Part shown: piece by piece, positions 53,053-64,000 of the stretch | Numbering within the stretch: position 1 is the stretch's first letter | Layout of the letters: every line of letters starts with the position of its first letter | Source of the DNA: Mastigamoeba balamuthi | Taxonomy: Eukaryota; Evosea; Mastigamoebida; Mastigamoebidae | Direction of reading: 5' to 3' | Assembly: GCA_902651635.1 (NCBI GenBank) | Contig: CACRSC010000018.1 | Coordinates: 19,656-83,655, forward strand | DNA length: 64,000 nucleotides | Notes under the pieces: model-generated | Seen by the model: only the letters and a program-made list of their open reading frames with translations | Databases searched by the model: none | Told to the model about the DNA's origin: nothing | Program-made: the position numbers and the translations under genes

Positions 53053-54873
53053 ATGGCGGAGGATAGCCACGCAGCCGCCGCCGCGGCGCCCACTTCGGCG
53101 GATCCCGACCCCTCCCTCCCCGCGCCGCCGCCCGCAGCCAAGAAGGCGCGGCGGGACTGCCCCTACCTCGACACGATCGACCGCTCTGTCCTCGACTTTG
53201 ACTTTGAGAAGCTCTGCAGCGGTGCCCTCTCTCCGCCCCCCCTCCCAGCGGCAGCGGCGCTGCTCACGGGTGCCGCCTGCCCAGTGACGCTGAGCAACAT
53301 CAACGTGTACGCGTGCCTCGTGTGCGGCAAGTACTTCCAGGGCCGTGGGCTCAACACACAGGCGCACNGTGGTTGCCGCGTTGTCGCTCTCCCCCTCCCT
53401 CCCCCACGAGCAGGGGCGTGCGGCCTCCTCACCTGACCCTCGCGCCCTGCAGCCTGCAGGCGGACCACCACGTGTTCCTGAACCTGGAGACGGAGCGGTG
53501 CTACTGCCTGCCCGACGGCTACGAGGTGCAGGACACGTCGCTCGAGGACATACGGCTGCTGCTGCGCCCGCGCTACAGCCACGCGCAGGTCGCGCGCCTC
53601 GACGCCAACGCCGAGCGCGTGCGCTGCCTCGTGGGGGGCGGCGACTACCTGCCGGGCTTCATCGGCCTGAACAACGTGCGGCGGACGGACTACGTCAGCG
53701 TCGTCGTGCAGGCGCTGGCCCACGTGGGGCCCCTGCGGGACTTCCTGCTGCTGACGCCGCAGCCCGCGGGGCCGCTGCAGGGCGGCTCCGTGCTGGCGCT
53801 GAGGTTCTGCGAGCTCGTGCGCAAGGTCTGGAGCCCGCACAACTACAAGGGGCAGGTCAGCCCGCACGAGCTGCTGCAGGCCGTGCAGAGCGCCAGCGCC
53901 AAGCGCTTCAGGATCGGCGTGCAGAGCGACCCGCTCGAGCTGCTGCAGTGGCTGCTCAACGCGCTGCACAGGGACCTCGCGGGCACCGCCAAGCACAGCG
54001 TCATCCACGAGGCCTTCCAGGGCGAGGTCGAGGTCACGACGTTCCCCGCCCAGCAGGTCCGCCCCGAGTCGGAAGAGCCCAAGGGCACGTTCTCGTTCAC
54101 ACACTCTCCCACCCCCGCTCTGCTGTCCCTCCGGTGTCCTCTCGGTGTTGCTGACTGAGCGGGGGGCTGCCGTGCGGGCTCGCAGAGGCTACTGAGGAGC
54201 GCCCGCCCACCGTGATCCGCAACAAGTTCCTGTGAGTGGAGAGACCCCGGGGGAGCGGGGGAGGGTTCGCTGCTGTGGGGCTGACAAGACGCCTGCACGC
54301 GTGCAGGTTCTTGCCGCTGGACCTGCCGCCGATGCCGGTGTTCAAGGACGGGCAGGAGAGGAACATCATACCGCAGGTGCCGCTGCACACACTGCTGGCA
54401 AAGTACAACGGACACAAGGAGCAGGTGCTGGGCACGGGCGAGCGCAAGCGCTACCTGATCACGCGCCTGCCGCGCTACCTGATCCTGACGCTCAAGCGCT
54501 TCGCCAAGAACACGTTCTTTGTCGAGAAGAACCTCACGATTGTCAACTTCCCCGTGCAGCAGTCCCTCGACCTCCGAGACTGTGAGTGCAGCGTAGCATC
54601 GCTCCCTGGCCAGCCGGCCGCCCTTGTACTGACCGGGCCACGGGGGCAGATGTCCACCCGTCGCTGCTGGAGAAGGGCGAGCAGACAAAGTACAGCATCG
54701 TGAGCGCGATCAAGCACGAAGGCAAGCCCGAGAGCGGCGTCTACTCGGTGTTCGTGCAGAACAAGGCCGACCAGCAGTGGTTCGAGATACAGGACCTCAA
54801 TGTCAGGGAGACCATCCCGCAGCTGCTCGAGGTGGCCGAGACGTACATCCAGATCTACGAGCGCAAGGCCTGA
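53053..54873 (+). CDS. USP39/Sad1-type splicing factor (inactive ubiquitin-protease fold)
   Basis: U4/U6.U5 tri-snRNP protein needed for spliceosome assembly; a USP-fold protein without protease activity. The start at 53053 gives MAEDSHAAAAAAP. The UBP-type zinc finger has CPYLDTIDRS, VYACLVCGKYFQGRG and HHVFLNLETERCYCLPDGYE. The USP domain starts GFIGLNNVRRTDYVSVVVQAL, where active enzymes have GLxNxGNTCY-x: the catalytic Cys is missing, as known for USP39. ITRLPRYLILTLKRF and YSIVSAIKHEG then WFEIQDLNV mark the rest; it ends QIYERKA. Four to five exons. One undetermined base (53368) sits at an exon border. About 525 residues. A normal, probably essential gene. Confidence 0.9.
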
Positions 54874-56123
54874 GCCCGCCCCACCTCATTCGACAGCAGA
54901 GCAGAAACCTATGAAATGAAACAAAGTGCGATGCCAGTGGCAGCAAATCCGGCAGGAGCAGCCAAAGTGCTCGTACGCTTTCTTTCACATCGCGATGCTT
55001 GGACCGTGTTGGACGGCGATAGTGCCGTATCGTGTGTGTGCCCGCTCGAATGCCCAAAGGTTGTACTGCTGTGGTCGGTGTAGAACGCCCCCGCTGTTCC
55101 AGAACTTCGTCTGGCGTGTCGCGCAGAAGTGGACGCCCCGAGGAACATAAGGTGACCACGCCCGCTGCGGAACACCCCCGCTAGTGCAAGGGCGAACGCG
55201 TGAGACTGAGACTGTCCCTTGGCAATCTTATTGATGATTGGTTGGGCCGGGGGTTTATTTTGCAATGACTCGAGCATCACGAGCTAATGCGCGTCGGTGG
55301 GGGTGCCACCTGCCTTCCTCTGTGCCCGTCAGACAACTAGCAGAAATCAGAAGCCTCAGAAACCATGCTACGGAGGTGTCAGACGTGAAAATCCCAATAC
55401 GGAACTGCATAAAGAACGCTGATATGTCCTCATCCACCGATCACTTTGCCCTGTCACTGCCTCCACGATCCACAGACAGCAGACAGATGCCACTGCGGGA
55501 AAGGTGACGCGCCAGGCGTGTCCAGTCCTTGCCCTCCCATCCCTTGAGGTGTCGTTGTTCTGCGATGCCTGCGAAAAAAGAAGCAGAGAAAATGTCCATT
55601 TGAGGAAAAGCCGCGTTCAACACAACAAACAACGTCTCCGGGCCACGAAACCCAGCCTACCGTCGCGAACAAGCGCCCCCCGCGTCTGTGGAGCGGAGAT
55701 CCGATTCCACAGAGGAGTTGATGCTCTCTGTGGCTAGTTTTCACCAGACTATGCTCCGCCCAACTGGTATCGAAAATGGGCGGATCTCCGAGCTCCATGC
55801 AGAGCCTCGAGGCGACGCGCAGCAAGAGAGGCACCAACACTGTTCAGAGGAACCCGCCTTCGGTATCCATGCCTCTGCGACGGTGAAACGGCCCTCTGAG
55901 AGTGGTGGATGGCTTTTTCGGTTTTCCTCGCCTTTGTCCTCACACTGTCGCACGCTCCCGAACACCGCAGAGTCGCGCGCTGCCGCCAAGTCAGAAAACC
56001 AACCAACAGACAACGCCGGTGCTCGTGATGTCATACGCGGGTATTTATACCGGTGGTTTGCTTCTATCATTCACTTCTCTCATCATTCGGTTTCCTGTTG
56101 CTCAGCCTCAGCCTCTCAGAACA
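54874..56123. other. Intergenic, nothing supported
   Basis: About 1.25 kb of mixed composition. Open frames on both strands lack motifs or splice logic. The last 80 bp carry the promoter of the surface-protein gene. Confidence 0.45.
56042..56049 (+). promoter_or_regulatory. TATA box of the GPI-type surface protein gene
   Basis: TATTTATA in the context GCGGGTATTTATACCGG, about 82 bp before the ATG at 56124, followed by a pyrimidine-rich leader. Confidence 0.6.
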
Positions 56124-57653
56124 ATGCCAAGGACAACCCTCGCCTTCCTGGCCGCCCTTGGTGCGCCTCAGAGAACGCATCAGCGCTGTACACCGTGCTC
56201 TCACACGTGTGGCCCGTCGTTTGCTCTCGCAGCTGTGCTCGCAGTGGCGCAGCAGTGCCCGTACCCCCTGATGCCCACGCAGGCCGAGCATCTCGTAGAG
56301 CCTCCCCTGCTCGCCCAGTCGCTATCGGGGCCCCTCGGTGACATCGTCAACATCAACATCACCGTCCCGCAGACCATTCCTGCCCGCTCCAACGTCACCG
56401 CCATCTTCGGTAACTCGCCGTCGTTACCTTGTTCTCTTCGCTCACCACCGCCCCTCATGCCTCTGGCAGAGAACCCGGCGACGCATGCCCTCACCTCGGT
56501 GGTGTTGCCGGTCACGGAGGAGGAGTGCAGGTTCATCAGCCTGTCCCAGCTGCCGCTCCCCGACCTCATTCGCAACGCCCAGCCCTACATCATCGAGTCT
56601 GCAGACCAATACGCCCTCCGCTTCCTCATCCGCGTCCACTTCACCGAGCAGTTCACCCTCAACGGCATCCTCTACGACCGCCCTTACGACGCCTCGGTGG
56701 GCTTCGAGATCATCCTGTTCCGCACCCTGGACGTGAGCAGCGCCATCACCACCCTCGACGCCACTCTCGTGTGGGGCTACATCCAGAAGTTCTCCGTCCT
56801 CGTCCCCCTCGACCGCAGCCAGCCCACCGTCGACTTCGACCTCATCACCGTCGCCGCAGAGGCCGACTACCAGATCGACCCCGCGTCCGTGACCATCGGG
56901 GCCACCGAGGGCCACATCCAGAGCATCGCGTCGCTGTCCTACGTCGGCACCGTCGGCGGGGCGTTCAACAGGCAGCGCTGGCACCTCCGCGCCGTCATCG
57001 ACCAGTACTCCATCTGCTCCACCAGCATCGCCGACGCCTTCAACCTCGCCTTCACTCTTGCCAGCTCCACGGCCCAGTCGGCCACGCACCGCTCGGGGCT
57101 CAGGGGCACGCTCGAGGGCCTGGAGAACTGGTGCATGCTCAACACGACTCTGCGCCTCAACGGCATCCAGACCACCCACGCCGACGCCACCACCCCCGAC
57201 GAGACCGTCCGCTTCTTCGTTGGCGACGTCGTCCACGTTCGCGACCACGTCTACACGGACCTCAGGCTCACCGGCACCTCCATCGTCTCGGCAGTCCTGT
57301 CGGGCACAGCCCTGAGGGCCGCGGGCCCCGTCACGATCTACGCAGGCACTCCCGGCACCGAGGCCTACGGCTTTGCCCTGGAGACCTGCCCCGCTGCAAC
57401 GGACCCCACGTGGGTGTGCTACCGCTTCGAGCTCGCCGACGCCAACTTCGTGGTGGACCAGTCGCTCACCATCACCACAACCCTCAGCGCCACCATCGAC
57501 CAGCACGGCAGGCGCGCCGCCGGCACTGCCCAGACTGCGAGGCTTTCCAACTCGGTCACCTTCGGCACCACTGCTGCTCAGCCCGCCGGTGCTGCCTCGG
57601 CCCTGTCGGTGGCATTCTCTGCTCTCATCGTTGCCTCGCTCCTCCTCCTCTGA
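56124..57653 (+). CDS. Predicted GPI-anchored surface protein, unknown family
   Basis: Three exons: 56124 to about 56163, about 56252-56411, and about 56469-57653. The joined N-terminus is a signal peptide (MPRTTLAFLAALVAQQC). The mature part is rich in Thr, Ser, Val and Ile with patterns like VNINITVPQTIPARSNVTAIF, RFLIRVHFTEQF, VGFEIILFRTLDVSSAITTL and DFDLITVAAEADYQIDPASV, typical of a beta-rich extracellular domain, with several N-glycosylation sites. The end (GAASALSVAFSALIVASLLLL) is a classic GPI-attachment signal after small residues. About 455 residues. No known domain is recognised; DUF11-like or cadherin-like beta folds are possible. It presumably coats the cell. Confidence 0.68.
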   Translation: MPRTTLAFLAALGAPQRTHQRCTPCSHTCGPSFALAAVLAVAQQCPYPLMPTQAEHLVEPPLLAQSLSGPLGDIVNINITVPQTIPARSNVTAIFGNSPSLPCSLRSPPPLMPLAENPATHALTSVVLPVTEEECRFISLSQLPLPDLIRNAQPYIIESADQYALRFLIRVHFTEQFTLNGILYDRPYDASVGFEIILFRTLDVSSAITTLDATLVWGYIQKFSVLVPLDRSQPTVDFDLITVAAEADYQIDPASVTIGATEGHIQSIASLSYVGTVGGAFNRQRWHLRAVIDQYSICSTSIADAFNLAFTLASSTAQSATHRSGLRGTLEGLENWCMLNTTLRLNGIQTTHADATTPDETVRFFVGDVVHVRDHVYTDLRLTGTSIVSAVLSGTALRAAGPVTIYAGTPGTEAYGFALETCPAATDPTWVCYRFELADANFVVDQSLTITTTLSATIDQHGRRAAGTAQTARLSNSVTFGTTAAQPAGAASALSVAFSALIVASLLLL

Positions 57654-57796
57654 GAGCTCGAGCAAATCACAATTGAGCTCCAATGCAGCCTCCTTGAGAG
57701 CTCGAGAAATCACAATGAACATACAGTTTGGCATTCTGCAGTCCACAACTCTTGGGCACACAAAGAGCTAGATCTGAGTGCAAGGGTAGGTCAAAC

Positions 57797-58990
57797 TTGG
57801 GATGAGCTTCTTCTTGCTGTCGCATCGTGAGCTCACGGATATCCTATCAACCAGAATCGTCTGTTCTGATGTCACGGCAGTTCTTCTCCAGGGACTGGTT
57901 CAGACAGAAAATCCCGCCATGGGACCCACCACGCTGCTCATTCCCTGCCCGCCAGTGGTGTGCTACAAGCAGAGCAGTGTCCGCAAGGAAGATGAGCTTG
58001 CACGCTGGAAGACCTATCTGACAGAATTCAGTTCCTCATATTTCCCCCTGTGTGCCCCGAGTTCGCTGCCATCACCCTTTCCTTCCATTGTAACACGGCG
58101 CTCTGTAGCAGACGGGGCTGCTCAGCCTCGGTTCTTGCCATTATCGGCAATTCGACGAAAACGGATGTCACGATCTGTCTGCCGAATTCAAATGCACGAG
58201 GGAAGTGCCACAGGTAGAAATTGCAAGTGATGGCGCAGCCTATCAGCCCCCAGCACGGAAAACACGCACTGGCCATGACGAGCACGGCGAAGTCGTGTGT
58301 TCTGATGTTCAACAGTTCAACAACAATTCGGGCTGTGGAGCCCAGTTGAGTCTATGCACTCGGGCAGCGATGGGCACACGATCCGAAACTCGAGTGAAAG
58401 CAGTTCATCGTGCAGATCGTGCTGGTTGTCTCGGTGCCCATCATGGATGCGTACAAGGAGCAGATCGTCTTTGCTGCGCGCTGAAGGCCATCTGTTGCTA
58501 GCGTTCCTGTGCTGCGGCGGAAAGAGGCGTACAAGCCGCTCGGGCAGCGGAGGTACAGCTTGTCGTGCAATGCTCACAGCATTCATCGACAAGATGCAGG
58601 AGCTGATGGACGCGAACGTGGCGCGGAAGGACATGAGCGACCAACGTCTTGTTGGTCTCTGCCGGGAAACTGCGCACCACCCGACTGCAGAAATGTCCAG
58701 CGCAGTGGAACATATGTCGTCCGCCTTGACAGTCGCAGGCCGCTCGCGGCGCACAAAAGAGAACGCAGATCAACATCCCTGAGTGGTCGCACGACTTCAA
58801 CAAGTCGCTGATCCGGCTGGCGGAGGCAATTTGCGGGGCCCCCAGTCCCAGTCTGCTGACAGCCAAAGAAAGGTTCACCCATTTTTCCACGTGTCCGCCC
58901 TCACCACGCAGAGGACCGGGTTGGTGAACTTGATTGTCCGTGCACGGGCGACAGTACGCAGTCCGATCTGCACATTTCCACATTGAGTAT
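57797..58990 (+). CDS. Possible multi-exon gene, not resolved
   Basis: Several protein-like segments lie in order on the plus strand, each near plausible splice sites: PPVVCYKQSSVRKEDELARW (about 57945-58010), QIVLVVSVPIMDAYKEQIVF (about 58410-58475, after GTGCAG), LRRKEAYKPLGQRRYSLSCN (about 58510-58570), FIDKMQELMDANVARKDMSD (about 58583-58642), and INIPEWSHDFNKSLIRLAEA (about 58770-58830, after AACGCAG). I could not join them into one frame, and the minus strand is also open in part. No family recognised. Either a gene with many short introns or a decayed one. Confidence 0.3.
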
Positions 58991-59187
58991 CGCGTTTTCT
59001 GATATTGAGCGCCGCCCTGTGGAGCCTGTGGTAGCACAACGAATCCGAGGGGAGACCTGCGAAGCTGGGTCAGGCTTTTTTCCTCAAACAGCGGTTCATC
59101 TGGTGCTCATTCGTACACTGTCAGTCAAGGTCCTATCAAGCAGTGCACAAAGGGGAATAAGCCGAAAATGCGAGTCCCAAACGAGGC

Positions 59188-59195
59188 ATAAAAGT
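59188..59195 (+). promoter_or_regulatory. TATA-like element of the M6 protease gene
   Basis: CATAAAAG at 118-125 bp before the ATG at 59313; weak match, position fits a core promoter. Confidence 0.35.
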
Positions 59196-59312
59196 GCCGA
59201 CTATTGATTTTCACTGAGCTGGCAGGTCATCTCCAGATTGTGGTCCCGCGACCCCAAGCAATTCATTCAGTTTCACAAGGCGCACAGGCACACAGCCTCT
59301 CGAGCACTGCGC

Positions 59313-62300
59313 ATGAGAATTCTGGCTGTGCTGCTCCTCGCCGCAGCATTCATAGCTGTTGTCCGGGCCGGCCCCGCGAACCCCGGGCCCTTCGACCTCA
59401 TTCTCCCTGACGGCTCAAACCTCAAGGTCTGGGCAGTTGGCGACGAGTGTATGTGAACGTCCCCGCCTGACAAACTGCATGTGGCGAAACTGATGTATTC
59501 CCTCCAGTCACGGGGCCCCGCTATGTCGACAGCGAGGGGCACCACGTGTTCCTCTCGGAGGACGGACACCCCTCATACTTCGACGCGCAGCTGGGAGCCC
59601 CGGGCGCCCCGCTCATGTCGCGCAGGCACGCTGAGCTGCAGGCTCGCTACGCACCGTGGGACCTGCCGTCCGAGTGGGACCAGGTGGCCAACCTGAGGCG
59701 CGCGAGGTTCAACCAGGAGCTCGGCGAGGCCGCTGCCAAGCGCGCAAGGCCCCACAGCACCGAGCCGCTGCTGTTCATTCTGGCCCAGTACCCCAATTTC
59801 CCCATCAAGGCGGCGACCAAAGACCAGTGCGCTCGCGCTCTCCTGTACCCCGGAGTGCTGACCTGCCCCGTTCCAGTATCAACAAGGTCGTGTTTGGCGA
59901 CTCGACGGATGGGTCGACGGTGAACTCGTACTACAGAATCAACTCCAAGGGCAAGTTTCAGTTCACGCGTGCGCCGGAGAGCTCCAACATCAGCAACGAC
60001 GGCATCATCGGGCCGATTACTATCGACTGTCCGTGGCTGAATCACTCGCTGTGGGGCGTGTACCCCGACTACACGTGCCTGCAGACCAAGGGGCTCCTCG
60101 GCGCGGCACCATTCGTCGACCTCAAATCGTTCGACACCAACAACGACAACTACATCTCGGGCTCCGAGCTGCACGTGGTTCTAGTAATCGCCGGCGGAGA
60201 CATGGGGTCGCTCATGATCACCCCGGCAGGCATCCCCAAGTGCCCGCACGTGTGGGGGTTCATGCAGCCGGGGTCTGCGCTTCAGGTCCACGCGCAGGGC
60301 GTCACGTTTGGCGAGCACGTCCTTCTGGGGGAGAACTGGGGGCCCAACTGCGACACGCCCTTCGTCATCGGCACCATCTGTCACGAGCTCGCGCACACGA
60401 TGACCGTCCCCGACCTGTACTCGCTGGATCCCAAAGGCGAGAGCCTGATCGGTCCGTGGTGTCTGATGGACGGCGGCAACTGGAACAACCAAGGGAACAA
60501 CCCCGGCATGATGTCCCCCTTTGTCCGCGAGTACCTGGTATCGCCGACCCTCGATGCCTCGGCACTCACCGATGTCGTTCGCAGGGATGGCTGACCCCGA
60601 CCAAAGTCACTGGAACCGCTGCTCTGACCCTCACGCCTGCCGCATTGGATCCCGACCAGGTCCTCCAGTTCGGCGACAACCCCAACGGCGTCGACTGGGA
60701 GTGGAACGTGCACAAGGGTGTCGGCGAGTACTTCCTCGTGGAGAACAGGCAGAAGGTCGGCATCGACACATACCTCAAGGGCAGTGGCGTTCTCGTCTGG
60801 CACGTCAACGAGGCAGCGCCCATCACGTCCAGCCACCTCAGCGCCAACTCGTGGATCGAGAGGCTCCAGAGGCACAGCCAGGCAATCCAGTCGGTGAGGA
60901 ACACCACCGACGACGTCCTGACGGACTCTGTCCGCCAGTCCATCTACTGTGGCTTCAACGGCGCCGCCCCCAACACGCTTCTCGACAACGACGGCAAGTC
61001 TTGCGTTTCGCTCAGTGCGTCGGTCGACACCACGACGCGCGTTGCCACGATCGAGCCGTACACCGACAGCGCGTGCTCGCCGTGCGTCTTTGGCCAGGAC
61101 GGAATCCCGTCGCCGACTCAGGAGTACAACGTCATCGAGAGGTTCGGGTTCCAGCTGGCCCAGCTCCAGGACGCCACTGCTGTGTCTTTCACCAACGGGT
61201 TCGCGACGGTCACTCTTCCGTGGGCTGTCCCGTTCTTCGGCGGGTCCTACAAGAAGATGTTCATCGCTGCTAAGGTCCGTTGTTTCCTGCCCCATGGTCA
61301 TTTTATCGCACGGACGCGCCTGACCCACTTTTCTCACCAGGGGTACATCAACTTCGTTTCCTTGAACACGATTCCCTACGGGACTGGCAAGTATCCCTCC
61401 ATAGCCCCGTTCTCTGGCGATGCTGTGGCAACTGCTGTCTCGATGAGCACTCAGACCTGCTCTGCTCCTTTCACGTATGTTCCCTTTCCCTGTTTCTGGC
61501 GATGCGCTGTCTCACGAGGCATCACAGCGCGGGGCCCTGTGTCGTGGTCCAGTGGGTCAGGGGCCTCACGTTCCAGGCGGTGCTGAGCTCCAATGGCGAC
61601 ATCTACTTCGTCTACTCTGGCTCCAACACTGGTGGCTACTTCAAGACCTTTGTGAATCCCGGCGTCGGGGGCGCCACGACTGACGCCGGAACCTTCTTCA
61701 ACACGTTCTACTCGTGGACGAGCCCCTCGGCGGCCCCCGCAGCGCTGCAGTTCACCCCGAAGCCCATTGGGCTGACGAAGCTCCCGTGGACCTCGACGTT
61801 CGACACGGCCGACTGGAGCGCCAGCTGGTTCACCGTCCTCAACGCCCGGGTCGACGATAGCTGCGGGTCGTCCTCTGGAAAGGCCCTCACCTTCTCCCCG
61901 ACGACGGGACTGAACCGGTTCGCGCTGCCGTACGGCTTCAACGTGTCTGGGTGCGCCAATGTGACAATCTCGTTCGTCGTCGGTCCATCCACGAACTCGA
62001 CTGGGTGCGACCCGCTGGCAAACGGGGTGTTCTTTGGCTACATCTTTGGCGCGCTGCAGTACACGCCCTGGAACTGGGCCGCGGCCGGCACGTTCAGCAG
62101 CACAGTTGTGGTCCCACGGAACGCTGGCAGCCTCTACATCGCGTTCAACCTCATGAACGACGGCGGGATGTTCTTCCTCGACGACGTCAGCGTCACGTGC
62201 ACAGCGCACAGCGCCTCCTCGGCACACACGGCCTCGTCGTCGGTGACGGTGTGCACTACGAGCTCTCAGACGGCTGCCTCCAGCTCCAAGAGGCTCGGCT

Positions 62301-62428
62301 CTGAATCCACGCCAGCGCACAGTGGGACGACGGCACACAGCTCTCACTGGTCGTCCGATATCTCTGAGTCGTCGCCCCTGGCAATCAGCGGTGTTCTGCT
62401 CGCTGCCGCATTCCTCGCCCTTGACTAG
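59313..62428 (+). CDS. M6-family (immune inhibitor A-like) metalloprotease, GPI-type surface protein
   Basis: Zinc metalloprotease predicted on the cell surface or secreted. The start at 59313 gives a signal peptide (MRILAVLLLAAAFIAVVRA). Six exons join in phase. M6 features: LLFILAQYPNFP, INKVVFGDSTDGSTVNSYYR, a calcium-loop-like FDTNNDNYISGSELHVV, then the zinc site ICHELAHTMTVPDLY (HExxH plus downstream Asp), WCLMDGGNWNNQG (Met-turn region), and REYLGWLTP across a splice. Later parts include GEYFLVENRQKVG and VLVWHVNE, also family-typical. The C-terminal 350 residues are beta-rich with FFLDDVSVTC (MAM/lectin-like end), then a Ser/Thr/His-rich stem and a hydrophobic end (PLAISGVLLAAAFLALD), a likely GPI signal. 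About 900 residues. Substrate unknown; roles in feeding or defence are inference. Confidence 0.88.
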
Positions 62429-62893
62429 CGCCCCCCCCAAGAGAATGCTGCTCTTTTTTTGTGCATGAAATGCGCATGTGCCGCTGTCTCGCGAATACAC
62501 AAAGAGCAGACGCTACTCGTGAAATCCTCCTGTATGGAGTTATGAGAGTAATAGGTTGGTTGCTGCATTCCTCAGTTTCTGATGTGATGAAATGCGAGGG
62601 TCTTTCTGAATTTGTACAAGCACACCAATGTTGAGGTGCAGCCATTAGATCTGCTACGCACGAGGAATCCTTGTTGCGATACCCCACTGCCTTGCTCGAG
62701 TCGCGTAGCTCGAGCGGAAACCCGGACTGCCGTATTGGGGAAAGGAATGACCCAGATATTTTGCAGCTCCCTGATGAAACAACTCTGCATAATAATCTCC
62801 CACGTCCAACCGCCATAACCAACACTCACTGCTCACAAGAAGCAGAGCCCCCAAGAGTCCCGCCAGCAAGCATAAGCTCGAGGTGTTGCAGAA
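62429..62893. other. Intergenic, nothing supported
   Basis: About 465 bp between two plus-strand genes. No TATA box or coding frame stands out. Confidence 0.4.
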
Positions 62894-63632
62894 TGGGCGT
62901 GGTTTCCAAGACAGCCTGCATCTTCCTGTCGCTCTTCACGGGCGGCCTCCTCGTGGGCACAATCGTCTCTGCCATCCTCGCACGCATCTTCGCCAACAAG
63001 TCCGGCGACACCAACGAGCACGTCTACCGCTTCTGTGCGTCCCGCAGCACACCTGCGCACCCGCCGCGACACGCGCGACCCCCCGCCTTTCTCGTACTTC
63101 TACAAGTCCCCAGTGCCGTCGCTTTGACTATGACGGGCAGTTGCAACCGCCAGTTTCTCACTGACCGACACCACGGCGCTCGCGCAGTCCGGATACTGAC
63201 GGTGGTGACCGCGGCCGTGGCCACGGTGCTGGCCGTGGTCATCTGGCTTATCGTGTTCCGGATGAAGTCCAACATAGAGGGCTCCAGTTCGCCGCCCCAT
63301 CTCTTCTCCCCTGACCCCCTGCCCCACCTCCTCTGATTCTCACGCCACGCGGGCACCGCCATTCAGCCAAGTGGGTTGTCTGCCTCATCCTGGTCTTCTT
63401 CGCGTTCCTGTTCGCGCTCTGGACGACCATCGCCGGATGTGGGTGCCCCCCTCTAGCTTCGGGCCGTTGCCTAACGCGCTCCTGCACGGCAGACTGGGTG
63501 TACTGGGGCATCTTTGTGCCGCTGGGGGCCATCGTCCTCATCATCGTCAACAACATCCTCATCGCCAACTCGTCTGGTGGGGAGGAGCCCACGTCCGACG
63601 GCAAGCCCGAGACCAAGAACTACTACCCGTGA
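62894..63632 (+). CDS. Small four-helix membrane protein, unknown function
   Basis: Four exons. The first (from 62894) begins MGVVSKTACIFLSLFTGGLLVGTIVSAI, a first helix with a short cytosolic N-terminus. The second has SCNRQFLTDRHHGARAVRI then helix VVTAAVATVLAVVIWLIVF. The third is KWVVCLILVFFAFLFALWTTIAG. The last is YWVYWGIFVPLGAIVLIIVNNILIA followed by a polar tail (SSGGEEPTSDGKPETKNYYP). The layout recalls tetraspan-type proteins, but the large Cys-rich loop of tetraspanins is missing. About 160 residues. Splice borders two and three are tentative. I cannot name the family. Confidence 0.5.
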
Positions 63633-63780
63633 CGCGCCTGAGAGCCCGCTGCCGGCCCCCTCGCCCGCGCTGTGTGTCTGTACTGCTGTTGTGTCCGATA
63701 GCAACCAACCATACGCTTCCGTAACCAAGCGCAAAGCATCGCAACCCGGAACTCTTCGCGCGGGTGTGGCGTGGGGGAGG

Positions 63781-63801
63781 GGTGTGTGTGTGTGTGTGTG
63801 C
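63781..63801. repeat. GT dinucleotide microsatellite
   Basis: About nine GT units in the 3' flank of the four-helix protein gene. Confidence 0.85.
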
Positions 63802-63842
63802 GGGAGTGGAAATGGGACGGCAGTGCGAGTGGGTAGCGGACC

Positions 63843-64000
63843 TCACGCGAGGTCTGGCGACTCGTGGGGCAGCGGGCACACCACCACCCTGTCCTCGGGC
63901 CGGCCAGTCTGCCGGGCAGTCCTGTGCGCCCCCTGCGCCGCCGCTGCCCCGGCGCCACCAACAGGCCTCGCAGCCCTCACCACCCTCGCTCGCACGGGCC
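63843..64000 (-). CDS. Possible 3' end of a gene running off the window
   Basis: On the minus strand a frame open from the window edge reads RQTGRPEDRVVVCPLPHESP then DLA and a stop at 63843. The segment EDRVVVCPLPHESP looks protein-like. Only about 50 codons are visible, so no identity can be given. Confidence 0.33.
   Translation of the reverse strand, partial: PVRARVVRAARPVGGAGAAAAQGAHRTARQTGRPEDRVVVCPLPHESPDLA

Noticed and set aside
1-64000. CRISPR arrays, integrases, bacterial operons
   Set aside because: No regularly spaced repeats or phage/bacterial genes; gene structure is eukaryotic throughout.

Overview
This window is nuclear DNA from a single-celled eukaryote. Nearly every gene is split by short GT-AG introns (about 45-250 bp, many with GTGCGT or GTGAGT donors). 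The coding DNA is strongly GC-rich, genes lie on both strands with little space between them, and many encode eukaryote-only proteins: DNA ligase IV, a USP39-type splicing factor, an SPCA-type calcium pump, F-box proteins, PP2C and bZIP. The mix of TKL kinases with ankyrin repeats, F-box fusions, many GPI-type surface proteins and a xylose isomerase suggests a free-living protist. An amoebozoan would fit, but the sequence alone does not settle it.

Layout. 275-5505: two related surface proteins face each other tail to tail across an AT-rich island; the first is a predicted receptor with an RCC1-like ectodomain, one membrane helix and a cytoplasmic PARP catalytic domain. 5769-7637: divergent pair of peroxiredoxin-fold proteins without the peroxidatic cysteine. 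8144-10636: F-box/ankyrin/TKL kinase, tail to tail with a membrane-anchored gamma-glutamyl hydrolase (10652-12644). 13051-16377: SPCA-type Ca/Mn pump. 17461-20224: cobalamin-independent methionine synthase. 20859-20929: tRNA-Pro. 20968-21995: LigB-type dioxygenase. 22251-25303: multi-pass glycosyltransferase. 25756-26992: PP2C. 27686-29315: xylose isomerase.

29341-33024 is a nearly perfect inverted repeat with arms of about 1.7-1.8 kb, each holding an outward TATA box and a perfect heat-shock element. Beyond it lie DNA ligase IV (33187-36826), a membrane-tethered bZIP factor (37188-39008), a CH-domain/ankyrin protein (39874-42482), a small four-helix membrane protein (42681-43345), an RWD/F-box protein (43548-44689) and an unrecognised Cys-containing gene (45377-46382). 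That gene ends beside a 920-base N gap whose two flanks carry almost the same 470 bp, which looks like overlapping contig ends.

47940-53000 is mostly AT-rich, with a tRNA-derived SINE-like piece and a tail-anchored GTPase gene (50664-51811). The right end carries a USP39/Sad1 homologue (53053-54873), a GPI-type surface protein (56124-57653), an M6 metalloprotease (59313-62428), a four-helix membrane protein (62894-63632) and the 3' end of one more gene.

No pathway cluster is evident; genes appear to be independently transcribed. Exon joins were worked out by eye from frame, splice signals and family conservation; a few junctions remain unsettled and are marked.
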